Shown here piece by piece: positions 1 to 7,354 of a stretch of 32,048 nt of DNA. The position numbers were made by a program, and so were the translations under genes. Position 1 is the stretch's first letter; every line of letters begins with the position of its first letter. The stretch is from a bacterium. Its GTDB lineage: Bacteria > RBG-13-66-14 > B26-G2 > WVWN01. Below the pieces are notes generated by a model that did no database searches, was not told the DNA's origin, and saw only the letters and a list, made by a program, of their open reading frames with translations. The DNA is taken from NCBI GenBank assembly GCA_035529855.1, contig DATKVX010000088.1:1-32048 (forward strand), given 5' to 3'.

Positions 1-37
1 CCGCGCCGAAATGCGGCACGTAACAGTCGCTAATAAA

Positions 38-59
38 AAAGGGCCCTTGCGGGCCCTTT
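38..59 (-). terminator. Rho-independent terminator of tRNA-Val
   Basis: On the minus strand a GGGCCC stem with a four-base loop is flanked by complementary AAA/TTT and followed by a run of T. It lies just downstream of the tRNA-Val 3' end, so it should end that transcript. Confidence 0.85.
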
Positions 60-66
60 ATCGTAT

Positions 67-140
67 TGGGCGATGGGGGACTTGAACCTCCGACCTCCTG
101 CTTGTAAGGCAGGCGCTCTAGCCAACTGAGCTAATCGCCC
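67..140 (-). tRNA. tRNA-Val (anticodon TAC)
   Basis: The reverse complement folds as a complete cloverleaf. The acceptor stem GGGCGAT pairs with ATCGCCC, the D arm reads TTAGCTCAGTTGGCTAGAGC, the anticodon stem CCTGC/GCAGG encloses loop CTTACAA with anticodon TAC, and the T arm contains GGTTCAAGTCC. The discriminator base is A and CCA is not encoded. It has its own promoter (150-179) and terminator (38-59), so it is a single-gene transcript. An insertion sequence begins just upstream of its promoter. Confidence 0.95.
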
Positions 141-149
141 GACGCCATT

Positions 150-179
150 AGTATAATGAAAAAAGGGCTTAATAGTCAA
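150..179 (-). promoter_or_regulatory. sigma70 promoter of tRNA-Val
   Basis: On the minus strand TTGACT (174-179) and TATACT (150-155) are 18 bases apart and about 10 bases upstream of the tRNA 5' end. The outermost base of the -35 box is also the first base of the IS target duplication, so the insertion just spared this promoter. Confidence 0.8.
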
Positions 180-197
180 CCTAAAATTCCCCGACGT
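179..197. repeat. Left target-site duplication of the insertion sequence
   Basis: The 19-base sequence acctaaaattccccgacgt occurs here and identically at 1525-1543, bracketing the insertion sequence. Matching stops on both sides, so the duplication is exactly 19 bases. Long duplications are a known feature of IS1202-type elements. Confidence 0.92.
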
Positions 198-245
198 GTT
201 ATTACCACATAAAAATGTCACATAATTCCCGAGTAATAATGTCAC
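198..245. repeat. Left terminal inverted repeat of the IS
   Basis: This end contains two direct AATGTCAC blocks (214-221 and 238-245). The inner one lies in AGTAATAATGTCAC, which is a perfect inverted match to 1475-1488. The transposase stop codon is read from inside this inner block. Confidence 0.8.
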
Positions 246-1471
246 AAGGGGTTAGAGGTGGCGGCCAACTTCCGGTAGAGTTTGAGGGAAGGGATGCGGT
301 CGAAGTCGGGGGCAGGGCCCTTAGTTTTAGGGAAGGAGACCAGGAGGCGATTTTGGTAGTAGATGCGGATCTGGCCATTGAGGAGTTCGCGGACTTCGAC
401 GGAGGCCTTGGCATAGGAGGCGCGGTAGGGGTTGGGAGGTATCTGGAGGGTGCGGCCGTGGAAGGAGATGGTGTTGTCGGGTTTGACGACGCGATGGTCT
501 TTAAGGGCACACACGGCGTCGAGGTCTAGGTCGGAAGGCAGGGGACGCCAGGCGGGCTGAGGGTCGTCCGGGGCCCGGGCGAAGCGGCGGTTGTAAGCGG
601 GGACGAAGCGGCGGAGGGAGCTATTGGCCGCGTTGAGGTCGGCCACGTTGGCGAGGCGGAGTTCGGCGCGGAGGCGGTCTTGGAGGGTGCGGAAGGCGCG
701 TTCGATGCGGCCTTTGGCCTGGGGGGAGTTGGCGGCGATGTAGTGTATGTTGAGCTCTTGCAAGGCGCGGGAGAACTGGGTGGCGGGTTCCAGGCCGCGG
801 AGCTGTTCTTCTATGGTAGGTTCGCGGTTCGTTTGGAAGATGGAGTGTTTATCGGCGTAAAGCGCCAGGGGACGGCCGTAGCGGCGGCAGAGTTGGCGTA
901 GCATTTTAAGATAAGCCACGGTGGTCTCGCGTCTTTCGAAATGGGCGTAGAGGATCTTTTTGGTGGCGTCGTCCACGGCCACGACGAGGGCGATGTACTC
1001 CTCGCCGAGCCAGGGGTGCGGGCTGGCGTCGGCCTGGACGAGCGCCCCTTCGGCGGGCCAGGGTGGACGACGGCTGCGGTGCCCAGGGCTTCGGCGAGAG
1101 TGCTTCGGCGGGATGCCGTCGGCCCGTAGGAGCTTGCGTACCGTTTCGCGACCCACGACTATCCCCTCTACCTCGTTAAGCTTCTCGGTGAAGTGGACGT
1201 CGTTGAAGTCGCCGTAGACGTTGGTTCTGAGTTCCACGATGCGGTCGCGGGTTGTGGCCGCGAGGGTCCGTGGGGAGGGACGGCCCCGCAACCGGTGGGC
1301 CAATGCATCAGCGCCCCCTTCCCGGTAACGCCGCCACAGCCGCCAAAACTGCCTGGCCGTTACCCCCAGCGCCACCGCCGCCTCTTGGTACCGAATCGCT
1401 TTCTTCTCGTAAAGGCTTAGTACCTGAAACCGGCGCAATTCTCGCTCCTTTAAATACGTCTTCCTCTCCAT
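242..1471 (-). CDS. IS1202/ISNCY-family DDE transposase
   Basis: This 409-aa protein catalyses cut-and-join transposition of the surrounding element. The N-terminal 60 or so residues form a helix-turn-helix (KAIRYQEAAVALGVTARQFW) followed by a second DNA-binding helical region. The catalytic core is RNase H-like with the DDE residues visible in QADASPHPWL, LYADKHSIF and KGRIERAF. A basic C-terminal domain contains the family-like segment VVKPDNTISFHGRTLQI. The reading frame is intact and of normal length for the family. The ATG start lies just inside the right inverted repeat; a TATAAT (1509-1514, minus) in the IS end could drive it, and no good ribosome-binding site is close to the start. 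The stop lies in the left inverted repeat. Confidence 0.93.
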   Translation of the reverse strand: MERKTYLKERELRRFQVLSLYEKKAIRYQEAAVALGVTARQFWRLWRRYREGGADALAHRLRGRPSPRTLAATTRDRIVELRTNVYGDFNDVHFTEKLNEVEGIVVGRETVRKLLRADGIPPKHSRRSPGHRSRRPPWPAEGALVQADASPHPWLGEEYIALVVAVDDATKKILYAHFERRETTVAYLKMLRQLCRRYGRPLALYADKHSIFQTNREPTIEEQLRGLEPATQFSRALQELNIHYIAANSPQAKGRIERAFRTLQDRLRAELRLANVADLNAANSSLRRFVPAYNRRFARAPDDPQPAWRPLPSDLDLDAVCALKDHRVVKPDNTISFHGRTLQIPPNPYRASYAKASVEVRELLNGQIRIYYQNRLLVSFPKTKGPAPDFDRIPSLKLYRKLAATSNPL

Positions 1472-1474
1472 GAT

Positions 1475-1524
1475 GTGACATTATTACTTGGGAGCTCCTT
1501 GTGCCATTATTATATGGGAACCAC
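1475..1524. repeat. Right terminal inverted repeat of the IS
   Basis: GTGACATTATTACT at 1475-1488 is the perfect inverted counterpart of 232-245. An outer degenerate block (GTGCCATT, 1501-1508) mirrors the left outer block. A TATAAT on the minus strand inside this end may be the transposase promoter. Confidence 0.78.
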
Positions 1525-1543
1525 ACCTAAAATTCCCCGACGT
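1525..1543. repeat. Right target-site duplication of the insertion sequence
   Basis: Identical to 179-197. Its last base is the first T of the -35 box of the next gene, so the duplication rebuilt that promoter. Confidence 0.92.
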
Positions 1544-1571
1544 TGCGGATTCGTAAAGGCCGTGGTAAAAT
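1543..1571 (+). promoter_or_regulatory. Promoter of the C25-type peptidase gene, leaderless geometry
   Basis: TTGCGG (1543-1548) and TAAAAT (1566-1571) are 17 bases apart. Only 7 bases separate the -10 box from the GTG at 1579, so transcription should begin at or next to the start codon. The same geometry occurs at 26371-26409. Confidence 0.6.
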
Positions 1572-1578
1572 ATACCTC

Positions 1579-4209
1579 GTGCGGTTATATTTTCGCATCT
1601 TCGTTTTATTGAACTTAAGCGTCGGTGCGGCCTTCGCCGGTTGGCGGCCTATGCCCCGCCTGGCCCTCGTCCACGACGACGCGAGCGCCGACTCCCTTTA
1701 TAACTACTTCGCCGCGGCGCCGGCGTTCGTCTTCCGCTACGCCGGCGACACCTACCAGGCTCCGGTCCTGGCCGACGCCGTCGGTAACGATACCGTCGCC
1801 CGGTTCTTCGACGCGTACCGAAGGTACCTCGACGGCCGCGGCGGCCTGAGGCAGCTCGTCGCCGTGGGCGGCGTGGCCCCGTCGGACGTCGAGTACGCGC
1901 GGAAGTATTTCGCGCTGGACGAAGAGAGCGTTCGGGAGATAATCGGGCCGCCGCCCCGCGTCGCGTGCGAGCTCTCGCGCGATTGGCTTGCCAGCGAGTA
2001 CGTCGTCGTCGCGCCGTACGTCGCCGCGCCGACCGTCCGCGACGTCGAGAGCGCCGCCAACGCGGCCTCCATCGCCTCCTACCTCAATGCGCCGCTCTTC
2101 TACGCCGGCCCCTCGGACCTTTCGCTTGAGACGTTGAAATTCATCGGCTACCTCGGCGCGTCGAAAGCGGTCGTGGTCGAGATAGGGGACACGTTGCCGC
2201 CCTCGGTCCGCGAGGCGCTCGCCGCCCGAGGCGTCCGCGTCGTCGCCGATTTAAAGACGGAGCGCGACGTAGTAACATATATCAACGGGCTTACGGACCC
2301 GGCGCCGCCGGTGCTGTGTTGCTTCCGCGGCCGGGGGATGGCGGCGCCGGCGGCGGCGGCCGCGGCGCGGTACGGCGGCTTCGTCCTGGAACTCCCCGCG
2401 GACATAACCGCGCTGAGCTCGAGCGCGTGGGAATTGGAACGGGCGCTGGCCCCCGAGAGCCGCGAGAAGCTGCTCGAGCCGTACGTCATGCCCGCGGCGG
2501 CGCTAGCCGGCGAGCAGGCCGTGGCGGACCGATTTTACGACTGGCTCGAGTCGCTGGGCGGCACCGACCCCAACCAACTCGAGTACGTCCTGACCTTCGC
2601 GCCCGCCTTCGGCGACGGGAGTCTCCCCTACGCCTTCGACCGGGCGATTATCGGCGATTCCGAGACGCCCGACGAGCGCGGCGCCGCGCCGGGCCGCTTC
2701 GTAAATCCACCGGCGGAGAGCCTGGCGTCGCTCAACATGACGTCGGCCTACCGCGCCCTCATCTTCGCTAACCCGCGGCCGGACCACGTCACGTTCTGCG
2801 GCGTTTCGTATATGGCCCAGAACGTAGTATCGTGCCCGGATACCTACAGAGACAACTACGGCAAGTTCCACAAGGTCAACGAGGTGTTGGGGTGCCGCGG
2901 CGGCGGCTTCGACGACCCGGGCGTCTTTACCGACTTCCGCGAGGGCGGGTACGGGGCCGTCGTCCACGACGGCCGCCGCGCGGGAAAAGGGCCCCCGCAC
3001 CCGTTCGTCCCCGGCGAAGAGCTCTTCGGTTTCCAGAAGGACGTCAACCTCGGCACGGCTTTCTTCTATTGCTCGAGCCACGGCTCGAAGGGCGGCGTCT
3101 ACCCCCTGGACGGAGACACCGGCATCGCGCAAAACGTCCCCTGGGGTAGGGAGGATTGGCCCGGCGGGCCTTCCGGGTTCGTGAACCTCGACGGCGAGTC
3201 GTTCTCGTACAATCGCTGGGACGAAATGCCGAACAGGAGCCCGGGTCTCGTCGCGGCGTTCAACGCGTGCTCGGTCGGCTCGGGCGATATGAACGCGGTC
3301 GTGACGCGGCGCCTCGGCGCGGCCTCCGTATCGTCGTACACGGCGGTGGGCGCGCCGTCGTCCGGCTGGTTCTGGATATCGTTGGTCAACCGCCTCGTGA
3401 AGCGCCGCTACACGTTGGGGGAAGCGCTATGCTTCGCGACGGCGCAGGTCTCCGAGATATTCCCGGCTCACCGGATACGCGGCGATTCGCTGATAAGGTA
3501 CGTCCTGGTGGGCGACCCGTTCATGCTTTATTACAGGCCGGCGTGGCAGCCGCCGACGCCGGCGTCCCCGGGGCGCGACTACGGCGGCCATAACCCGGGG
3601 GGCGCCGGGCCGTTGGCGCGGGAATTCACCGCCCACGCCGGCGCACGACGCGTGACGCTCTCGTGGCGCGCGGCTACGAACAGGGAAGTGGCCGGTTGGA
3701 ATTTATATCGGGCGGAGGGCCCGGCCGCGGCCGAGGGCGTGGCCGGCGGCTCGAGCGGCCCGGTCAAAGTGAACGACGACCTTATCGCGGGCGAGTCTCC
3801 TTTTACTTTCGTGGATACGCCGCTCGAGAACGGCGAGGATTACTACTATTGGCTCGAGGGCGTGGAGGAAAGCGGCCGGGCGTTCCTGCAAGGGCCGGTG
3901 GACGCGGTCCCGGCGCCGGACTACGGCAAGGCGACGTTCGCGCTGGCGCAGAATTACCCCAACCCCGTCCGCGCCGCGACGGCGATAGTATTCGTCGTAC
4001 CCGACGGCGGGCACGCGACGTTGACGGTTTACGACTTGAGGGGTGCCGTCGTTCGGCGGTTGTGGGACGGGCGGGCCGCGGCGGGCGGCCACAAGGTAAC
4101 GTGGGACGGCACGGCTGAAGACGGCGCGCCGCTCCCGCCGGGCGTGTACTTGTACAAGCTCGAGGCGGGCGGTCGGGCGGCGGCCAGGAAGCTGGTTTTA
4201 ATCCGTTGA
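1579..4209 (+). CDS. Secreted C25-type (gingipain-like) cysteine peptidase with C-terminal sorting-like domain
   Basis: This protein of about 876 aa is a predicted secreted caspase-fold (clan CD) peptidase. I chose GTG 1579 because it begins a clean signal peptide (MRLYFRIFVLLNLSVGAAFA). The in-frame TTG at 1543 overlaps the IS duplication and a -35 box. Residues 140-235 look like a cell-wall-binding-2-like Rossmannoid unit (ASIASYLNAPLFY then LGASKAVVVEIG). The catalytic pair is probably His501 (YCSSHGSKGG) and Cys564 (FNACSVGSGD). Residues 680-775 resemble a fibronectin type III domain. The end, from about 786 (LAQNYPNP through GVYLYKL), is a FlgD-like/type A sorting-like domain that would carry the enzyme to the surface or export machinery. 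Substrate specificity cannot be told. No Shine-Dalgarno site is seen. A bidirectional terminator follows. Confidence 0.85.
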   Translation: MRLYFRIFVLLNLSVGAAFAGWRPMPRLALVHDDASADSLYNYFAAAPAFVFRYAGDTYQAPVLADAVGNDTVARFFDAYRRYLDGRGGLRQLVAVGGVAPSDVEYARKYFALDEESVREIIGPPPRVACELSRDWLASEYVVVAPYVAAPTVRDVESAANAASIASYLNAPLFYAGPSDLSLETLKFIGYLGASKAVVVEIGDTLPPSVREALAARGVRVVADLKTERDVVTYINGLTDPAPPVLCCFRGRGMAAPAAAAAARYGGFVLELPADITALSSSAWELERALAPESREKLLEPYVMPAAALAGEQAVADRFYDWLESLGGTDPNQLEYVLTFAPAFGDGSLPYAFDRAIIGDSETPDERGAAPGRFVNPPAESLASLNMTSAYRALIFANPRPDHVTFCGVSYMAQNVVSCPDTYRDNYGKFHKVNEVLGCRGGGFDDPGVFTDFREGGYGAVVHDGRRAGKGPPHPFVPGEELFGFQKDVNLGTAFFYCSSHGSKGGVYPLDGDTGIAQNVPWGREDWPGGPSGFVNLDGESFSYNRWDEMPNRSPGLVAAFNACSVGSGDMNAVVTRRLGAASVSSYTAVGAPSSGWFWISLVNRLVKRRYTLGEALCFATAQVSEIFPAHRIRGDSLIRYVLVGDPFMLYYRPAWQPPTPASPGRDYGGHNPGGAGPLAREFTAHAGARRVTLSWRAATNREVAGWNLYRAEGPAAAEGVAGGSSGPVKVNDDLIAGESPFTFVDTPLENGEDYYYWLEGVEESGRAFLQGPVDAVPAPDYGKATFALAQNYPNPVRAATAIVFVVPDGGHATLTVYDLRGAVVRRLWDGRAAAGGHKVTWDGTAEDGAPLPPGVYLYKLEAGGRAAARKLVLIR

Positions 4210-4238
4210 GGAAGGGTGTTAAAACCTGATAAAATAAA

Positions 4239-4257
4239 CCCCGCGTACGGCGCGGGG
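4239..4257. terminator. Bidirectional terminator between the peptidase and ssb
   Basis: CCCCGCG (4239-4245) pairs with CGCGGGG (4251-4257) around a five-base loop. CTTTCT follows on the plus strand, and AAAATAAA precedes, giving TTTATTTT on the minus strand. It serves two convergent genes. Confidence 0.85.
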
Positions 4258-4280
4258 CTTTCTACCGGGATTTGGGCCGG

Positions 4281-4682
4281 CTAGAATTCCGAAGCCGGCG
4301 GTTCTTCCGGGGGAGCGGTTTCCGGCTCGGTTTCGGCGGCCGTCGTGTCGGCCCGGCGCGGCAATAGCACCAAACGTTCCACCACTACCTTAAGCTTCGA
4401 GCGTTTTTCGCCCTCGCCGGTCTCCCAGCGGTCCTGGTGGAGGCGGCCCTCCAGGAAGACCGGCCGCCCCTTTTTAAGGTAATCGCGCGCTATCTCTGCG
4501 GTGCGGCCGTACGCGGTGCAGTCGATAAACGATACCTCTTCCGTCTGTTCGCCGTCGCGGTTGCGGTACGTTCGGTTAACGGCCAACCGGAGGTCCGTTA
4601 CGATACCCCCCGTCGGCAGGTCGCGCGACTCGGGGTCGGCGGTGAGATTTCCCAATAGAAATACGCGATTGTAGTTAGCCAC
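4281..4682 (-). CDS. ssb: Single-stranded DNA-binding protein
   Basis: This 133-aa OB-fold protein coats single-stranded DNA in replication, repair and recombination. The N-terminal domain (residues 1-107) has the family signatures NRVFLLGNLTADPE, LRLAVNRTYRN, FIDCTAYGRTAE and KGRPVFLEGRL. A short Glu/Pro/Thr-rich tail follows and ends in PPASEF. The usual protein-docking tip is a run of Asp followed by Ile-Pro-Phe; here the last residue is still Phe but the tip is less acidic and lacks the Ile-Pro. The start is GTG, supported by GGAGGA six bases upstream and by the promoter at 4713-4741. The gene stands alone. Confidence 0.96.
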   Translation of the reverse strand: MANYNRVFLLGNLTADPESRDLPTGGIVTDLRLAVNRTYRNRDGEQTEEVSFIDCTAYGRTAEIARDYLKKGRPVFLEGRLHQDRWETGEGEKRSKLKVVVERLVLLPRRADTTAAETEPETAPPEEPPASEF

Positions 4683-4712
4683 GGTTCCTCCGTTTCGTTG
4701 AATAACCGGTCC

Positions 4713-4741
4713 ATAATATTTTTTTACCGGGGTCGTGTCAA
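4713..4741 (-). promoter_or_regulatory. sigma70 promoter of ssb
   Basis: On the minus strand a consensus TTGACA (4736-4741) is 17 bases from TATTAT (4713-4718). The ssb start follows after about 30 bases that include a GGAGGA ribosome-binding site. Confidence 0.88.
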
Positions 4742-4771
4742 GGGATTTATCGGCGCACCCGCGGGTTAGAT

Positions 4772-4799
4772 TTGAAAAATCCGACGGTTTTTGTTAAGT
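4772..4799 (+). promoter_or_regulatory. Possible promoter of the amidohydrolase operon
   Basis: TTGAAA (4772-4777) is followed after 16 bases by TTAAGT (4794-4799). The -35 box is good but the -10 box is weak. It faces away from the ssb promoter and lies about 20 bases before the GTG start. Confidence 0.45.
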
Positions 4800-4820
4800 T
4801 AAGGGTCGTGGACCAGGACG

Positions 4821-5981
4821 GTGGCGATGAAGACGCTTGCGATTATAAACGGAACGACGTATCGTACCGGCGACGCGGCGCCCGCGAGGGCGAACGTCGT
4901 AATTCGAAACGGTAAGATAATTTCGGCGGGCCCGGCCGCTAAAGTCCCCCGCGGCGCCGAAGTTATCGACGCCAAGGGCCTGGTCGTAACGCCCGGTTTG
5001 ATAGACGCCCATACCCACGTCGGCAACTTCGGCGAGGGTACCGGCCAGCCGGGGTTCGACGCCAACGAGGCTGCGGAGGCCGCCACGCCGCACGTACGCG
5101 CGCTAGACGGCATCGACCCCCGCGACCTCGGCTTCGACGACGCCCGCCGCGCCGGCATCACGGCGGTGTGCGTACTGCCGGGGAGTGCCAACGTCATCGG
5201 CGGCACCGGCGTGGTGTTGAAGACCGCGGGTTTCATAATAGACGAGATGGTCGTCTCGGCCGACGCCGGCATGAAGGTCGCCTTCGGCGAAAACCCGAAA
5301 TTCTCCCACCCCGACAATCGGCGGATGCCGGTTACGCGGATGGGCACGGCCGCGGTCCTGCGCGAGATGTTGACGCGGGCGGGCGAGTACCGGCGCAAGC
5401 GCCGCCTGCCGCCGGCGAAGCGGCCCGACCTCGACATCCGTATGGAGCCGTTGGCGAGGGTGTTGGCGGGCCGGATGCCGCTGCGGGCGCACGCCCACCG
5501 CGCCGACGATATCGCCACCGCGGTCCGCATAGCGCGGGAGTTCAAGTGCCGGTTGATATCGGACCACTGCACCGAGGGGTACCTCATCGCCGACTACCTG
5601 GCCGAGAACGGCGTGCCGTGCGTCGTGGGCCCGACCCTCATCGGCCGGTTCAAGCTGGAGTTGAGGGAGCGTTCGTACGCCGCCGCCGGTATTTTGGAGA
5701 AGGCGGGTTGCGCCGTGGCGTTGACCACCGACCACCCGTTCGTACCTATCGACGTCTTGACCGCCTCGGCCGCGACGGCGGTGCGCGAGGGGATGACCGA
5801 GAAAGGCGCGCTACGTGCCATCACCAACGGCGCGGCGCAAATGCTCGGCCTAGGCCGGCGCTTGGGCAAGCTGGCGCGCGGCTACGACGGCGACGTCGTC
5901 GTTTGGAGCGACCACCCCCTCGACGCCCAGGCGAGGGTCGTGGCTACCGTGGTCGAAGGCGAGGTGGTGTACCGCTCGTAG
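4821..5981 (+). CDS. Metal-dependent amidohydrolase (imidazolonepropionase-like)
   Basis: This 386-aa TIM-barrel hydrolase has the small flanking beta-sandwich made from both ends of the chain (residues 1-55, and the end from KLARGYDGDVVVWSDHPLD). Metal ligands are visible as VTPGLIDAHTHVG, LRAHAHRADD, SDHCTEGY and ALTTDHP. It should hydrolyse a cyclic amide or similar C-N bond in the cytoplasm; there is no signal peptide, and family knowledge does not fix the substrate. The start is GTG 4821, or ATG 4827 two codons later; AGGACGG lies just upstream. The next gene starts 9 bases after this stop, so the two are probably co-transcribed. Confidence 0.88.
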   Translation: MAMKTLAIINGTTYRTGDAAPARANVVIRNGKIISAGPAAKVPRGAEVIDAKGLVVTPGLIDAHTHVGNFGEGTGQPGFDANEAAEAATPHVRALDGIDPRDLGFDDARRAGITAVCVLPGSANVIGGTGVVLKTAGFIIDEMVVSADAGMKVAFGENPKFSHPDNRRMPVTRMGTAAVLREMLTRAGEYRRKRRLPPAKRPDLDIRMEPLARVLAGRMPLRAHAHRADDIATAVRIAREFKCRLISDHCTEGYLIADYLAENGVPCVVGPTLIGRFKLELRERSYAAAGILEKAGCAVALTTDHPFVPIDVLTASAATAVREGMTEKGALRAITNGAAQMLGLGRRLGKLARGYDGDVVVWSDHPLDAQARVVATVVEGEVVYRS

Positions 5982-5990
5982 CGGCGGCTT

Positions 5991-7277
5991 ATGGACGCGG
6001 TCGTACTTTGCGACGTGAAGTTCGGTGCCGGGCCCATTCAGGCGGCCATCGACTACCTGATCGTGGAGAAGCGGTACCGCATCGTGGGCGCGGCGCTCAT
6101 CGGCAAGGCGGTCCCGGATAACTTTTCGTTGGACGTCCCGTTCGTGACGGAGGCCGAAGCCGCGGCCGGGGTCCGCCGCGCCGCCGCGGAGTTCAAGCCG
6201 CGGGCGATAGTGGACGTCACGGAGGCCGCCCTGGCGGAGCGCTTCGCGTGGGCCAACGAGGCGTTGCAGCTCGGCCTGGAAGTTCACGGCGCCGACTTCC
6301 GCCTGTGGCCGCCGGTTTTAAAGGGCGGCACCGTACCTACCGTAACTTTCGTGGGTGCCGGGGCCGCGGTGGGCAAGACGGCGGCCATAATATATTTTTT
6401 AGAACGGGTAAAGGCCAAGTATAAAACCGCGGCCGTCGTTTTGGACCTCGGCGGCCCGTCGTACCCGGAGGTCGTGGAACCGGGGGAGGCCGCGTCGGCC
6501 GCGGCTCGGCTGTTGTCGTATCATCGCGACGGCCGCGGCGTGGGCGGCGACCACTACCTGTTGGCCGCCGCGACCGGCGTCCCCGCGGTCGGGTGTTCTT
6601 TCGCCGGTACCGGGTTGACCGGCGTTCCGTTGAATTCTCTCCTCGGCGACGCCTTCGTATACGCCGCCGAAAGGGGAGGCGAACTCGTGGTGGTCGAAGG
6701 GTCCGGGGGGGCGATGCCGCCGGCGGCGGGCGCAGTTTGTTTCCTCGTAAACATCCGTACCGGCTTGGACGTCCTCAGGGCTTTCCCGTTCGCCTTCCAA
6801 TTGCGGAGGGCGCGCGTAGTAGTAGCGACCGGCTTTACGGCGAAACCGCCCCCCAGGGCCTTCGACGAGTTGCGGGCCGAGGTTAAAGCGGCCAACGGGC
6901 GGGCGGCCTTCTGCTACGGCAGGTTGGTTGCCGCGGCCGCGGCCGAGGTTACTTTCGGGAACGCGGTGGTGGTTACGGCCAGGCCGGCGGGCGAACGCCG
7001 GGAGCTTTCTCTTCATTGGCAAAGGAAAATCGACGGTTCGGTATTACAGGTGGTAGGCGCCGAGGATTTTCCGCCCGCGGCGCCGCTATCGAAGTCCCTG
7101 CGGAACGAAAGCGCCAACGTGGGCCTGCTGTTGGATATGGCGGCGTCCAATCTGGGCGAATGGTTAGCGTGGGCCGACGCGTGGGGCCTGCCGGCGGTAC
7201 CGACGTACGAGGTTTTAATCCCCTCGGCGCGCGTATGCGAGCCGCTCCTGAAGGAGGCTTTGAAGGCGGTACCGTAG
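5991..7277 (+). CDS. Cyclic 2,3-diphosphoglycerate synthetase-like P-loop protein
   Basis: This 428-aa cytoplasmic protein resembles the cyclic 2,3-diphosphoglycerate synthetase/predicted GTPase family known best from thermophilic archaea. A P-loop is seen at residues 122-130 (GAGAAVGKT). Family-like blocks follow: DLGGPSYPEVVEP, then GGDHYLLAAATGVPAVGCSFAGTGLTG, then VVVEGSGGAMPP. An N-terminal Rossmann-like region (residues 1-110) precedes the P-loop. In archaea the enzyme uses ATP to close 2,3-bisphosphoglycerate into a ring, and the product acts as a thermoprotectant. Whether this bacterial protein does that, or acts as a ligase on another acidic substrate, is open. It follows the amidohydrolase by 9 bases. 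The ribosome-binding site is weak, which suggests translational coupling. Confidence 0.72.
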   Translation: MDAVVLCDVKFGAGPIQAAIDYLIVEKRYRIVGAALIGKAVPDNFSLDVPFVTEAEAAAGVRRAAAEFKPRAIVDVTEAALAERFAWANEALQLGLEVHGADFRLWPPVLKGGTVPTVTFVGAGAAVGKTAAIIYFLERVKAKYKTAAVVLDLGGPSYPEVVEPGEAASAAARLLSYHRDGRGVGGDHYLLAAATGVPAVGCSFAGTGLTGVPLNSLLGDAFVYAAERGGELVVVEGSGGAMPPAAGAVCFLVNIRTGLDVLRAFPFAFQLRRARVVVATGFTAKPPPRAFDELRAEVKAANGRAAFCYGRLVAAAAAEVTFGNAVVVTARPAGERRELSLHWQRKIDGSVLQVVGAEDFPPAAPLSKSLRNESANVGLLLDMAASNLGEWLAWADAWGLPAVPTYEVLIPSARVCEPLLKEALKAVP

Positions 7278-7315
7278 GAAGGCGGCCGAGGCGCCGCGCC
7301 GCCCCTATTTTAATT

Positions 7316-7343
7316 TTGGCGTTAAAAGAAAATCGGTTATAAT
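7316..7343 (+). promoter_or_regulatory. Promoter of the envC-like/purN/ctpA operon
   Basis: TTGGCG (7316-7321), a 16-base spacer and a perfect TATAAT (7338-7343) lie 11 bases before the ATG at 7355. The leader would be about 5 bases or less and has no Shine-Dalgarno site. Confidence 0.65.
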
Positions 7344-7354
7344 TAATCTAAACC

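Larger units (their letters stand above)
198..1524 (-). mobile_element. IS1202/ISNCY-type insertion sequence, complete
   Basis: This 1327 bp element is bounded by a perfect 19 bp direct repeat and contains one intact transposase on the minus strand. Its ends are imperfect inverted repeats of about 50 bases. The inner part is a perfect 14-base inverted repeat (232-245 and 1475-1488), and each end has a second, outer AATGTCAC-like block 24 bases away (214-221, and an imperfect one at 1501-1508). These are probably paired transposase-binding sites. The intact gene and identical duplications point to a recent, possibly still active insertion. Confidence 0.9.

Noticed and set aside
1543-1578. TTG 1543 as the start of the C25-type peptidase
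   Set aside because: It overlaps the IS duplication and a -35 box and puts a charged stretch before the signal peptide; GTG 1579 fits better.
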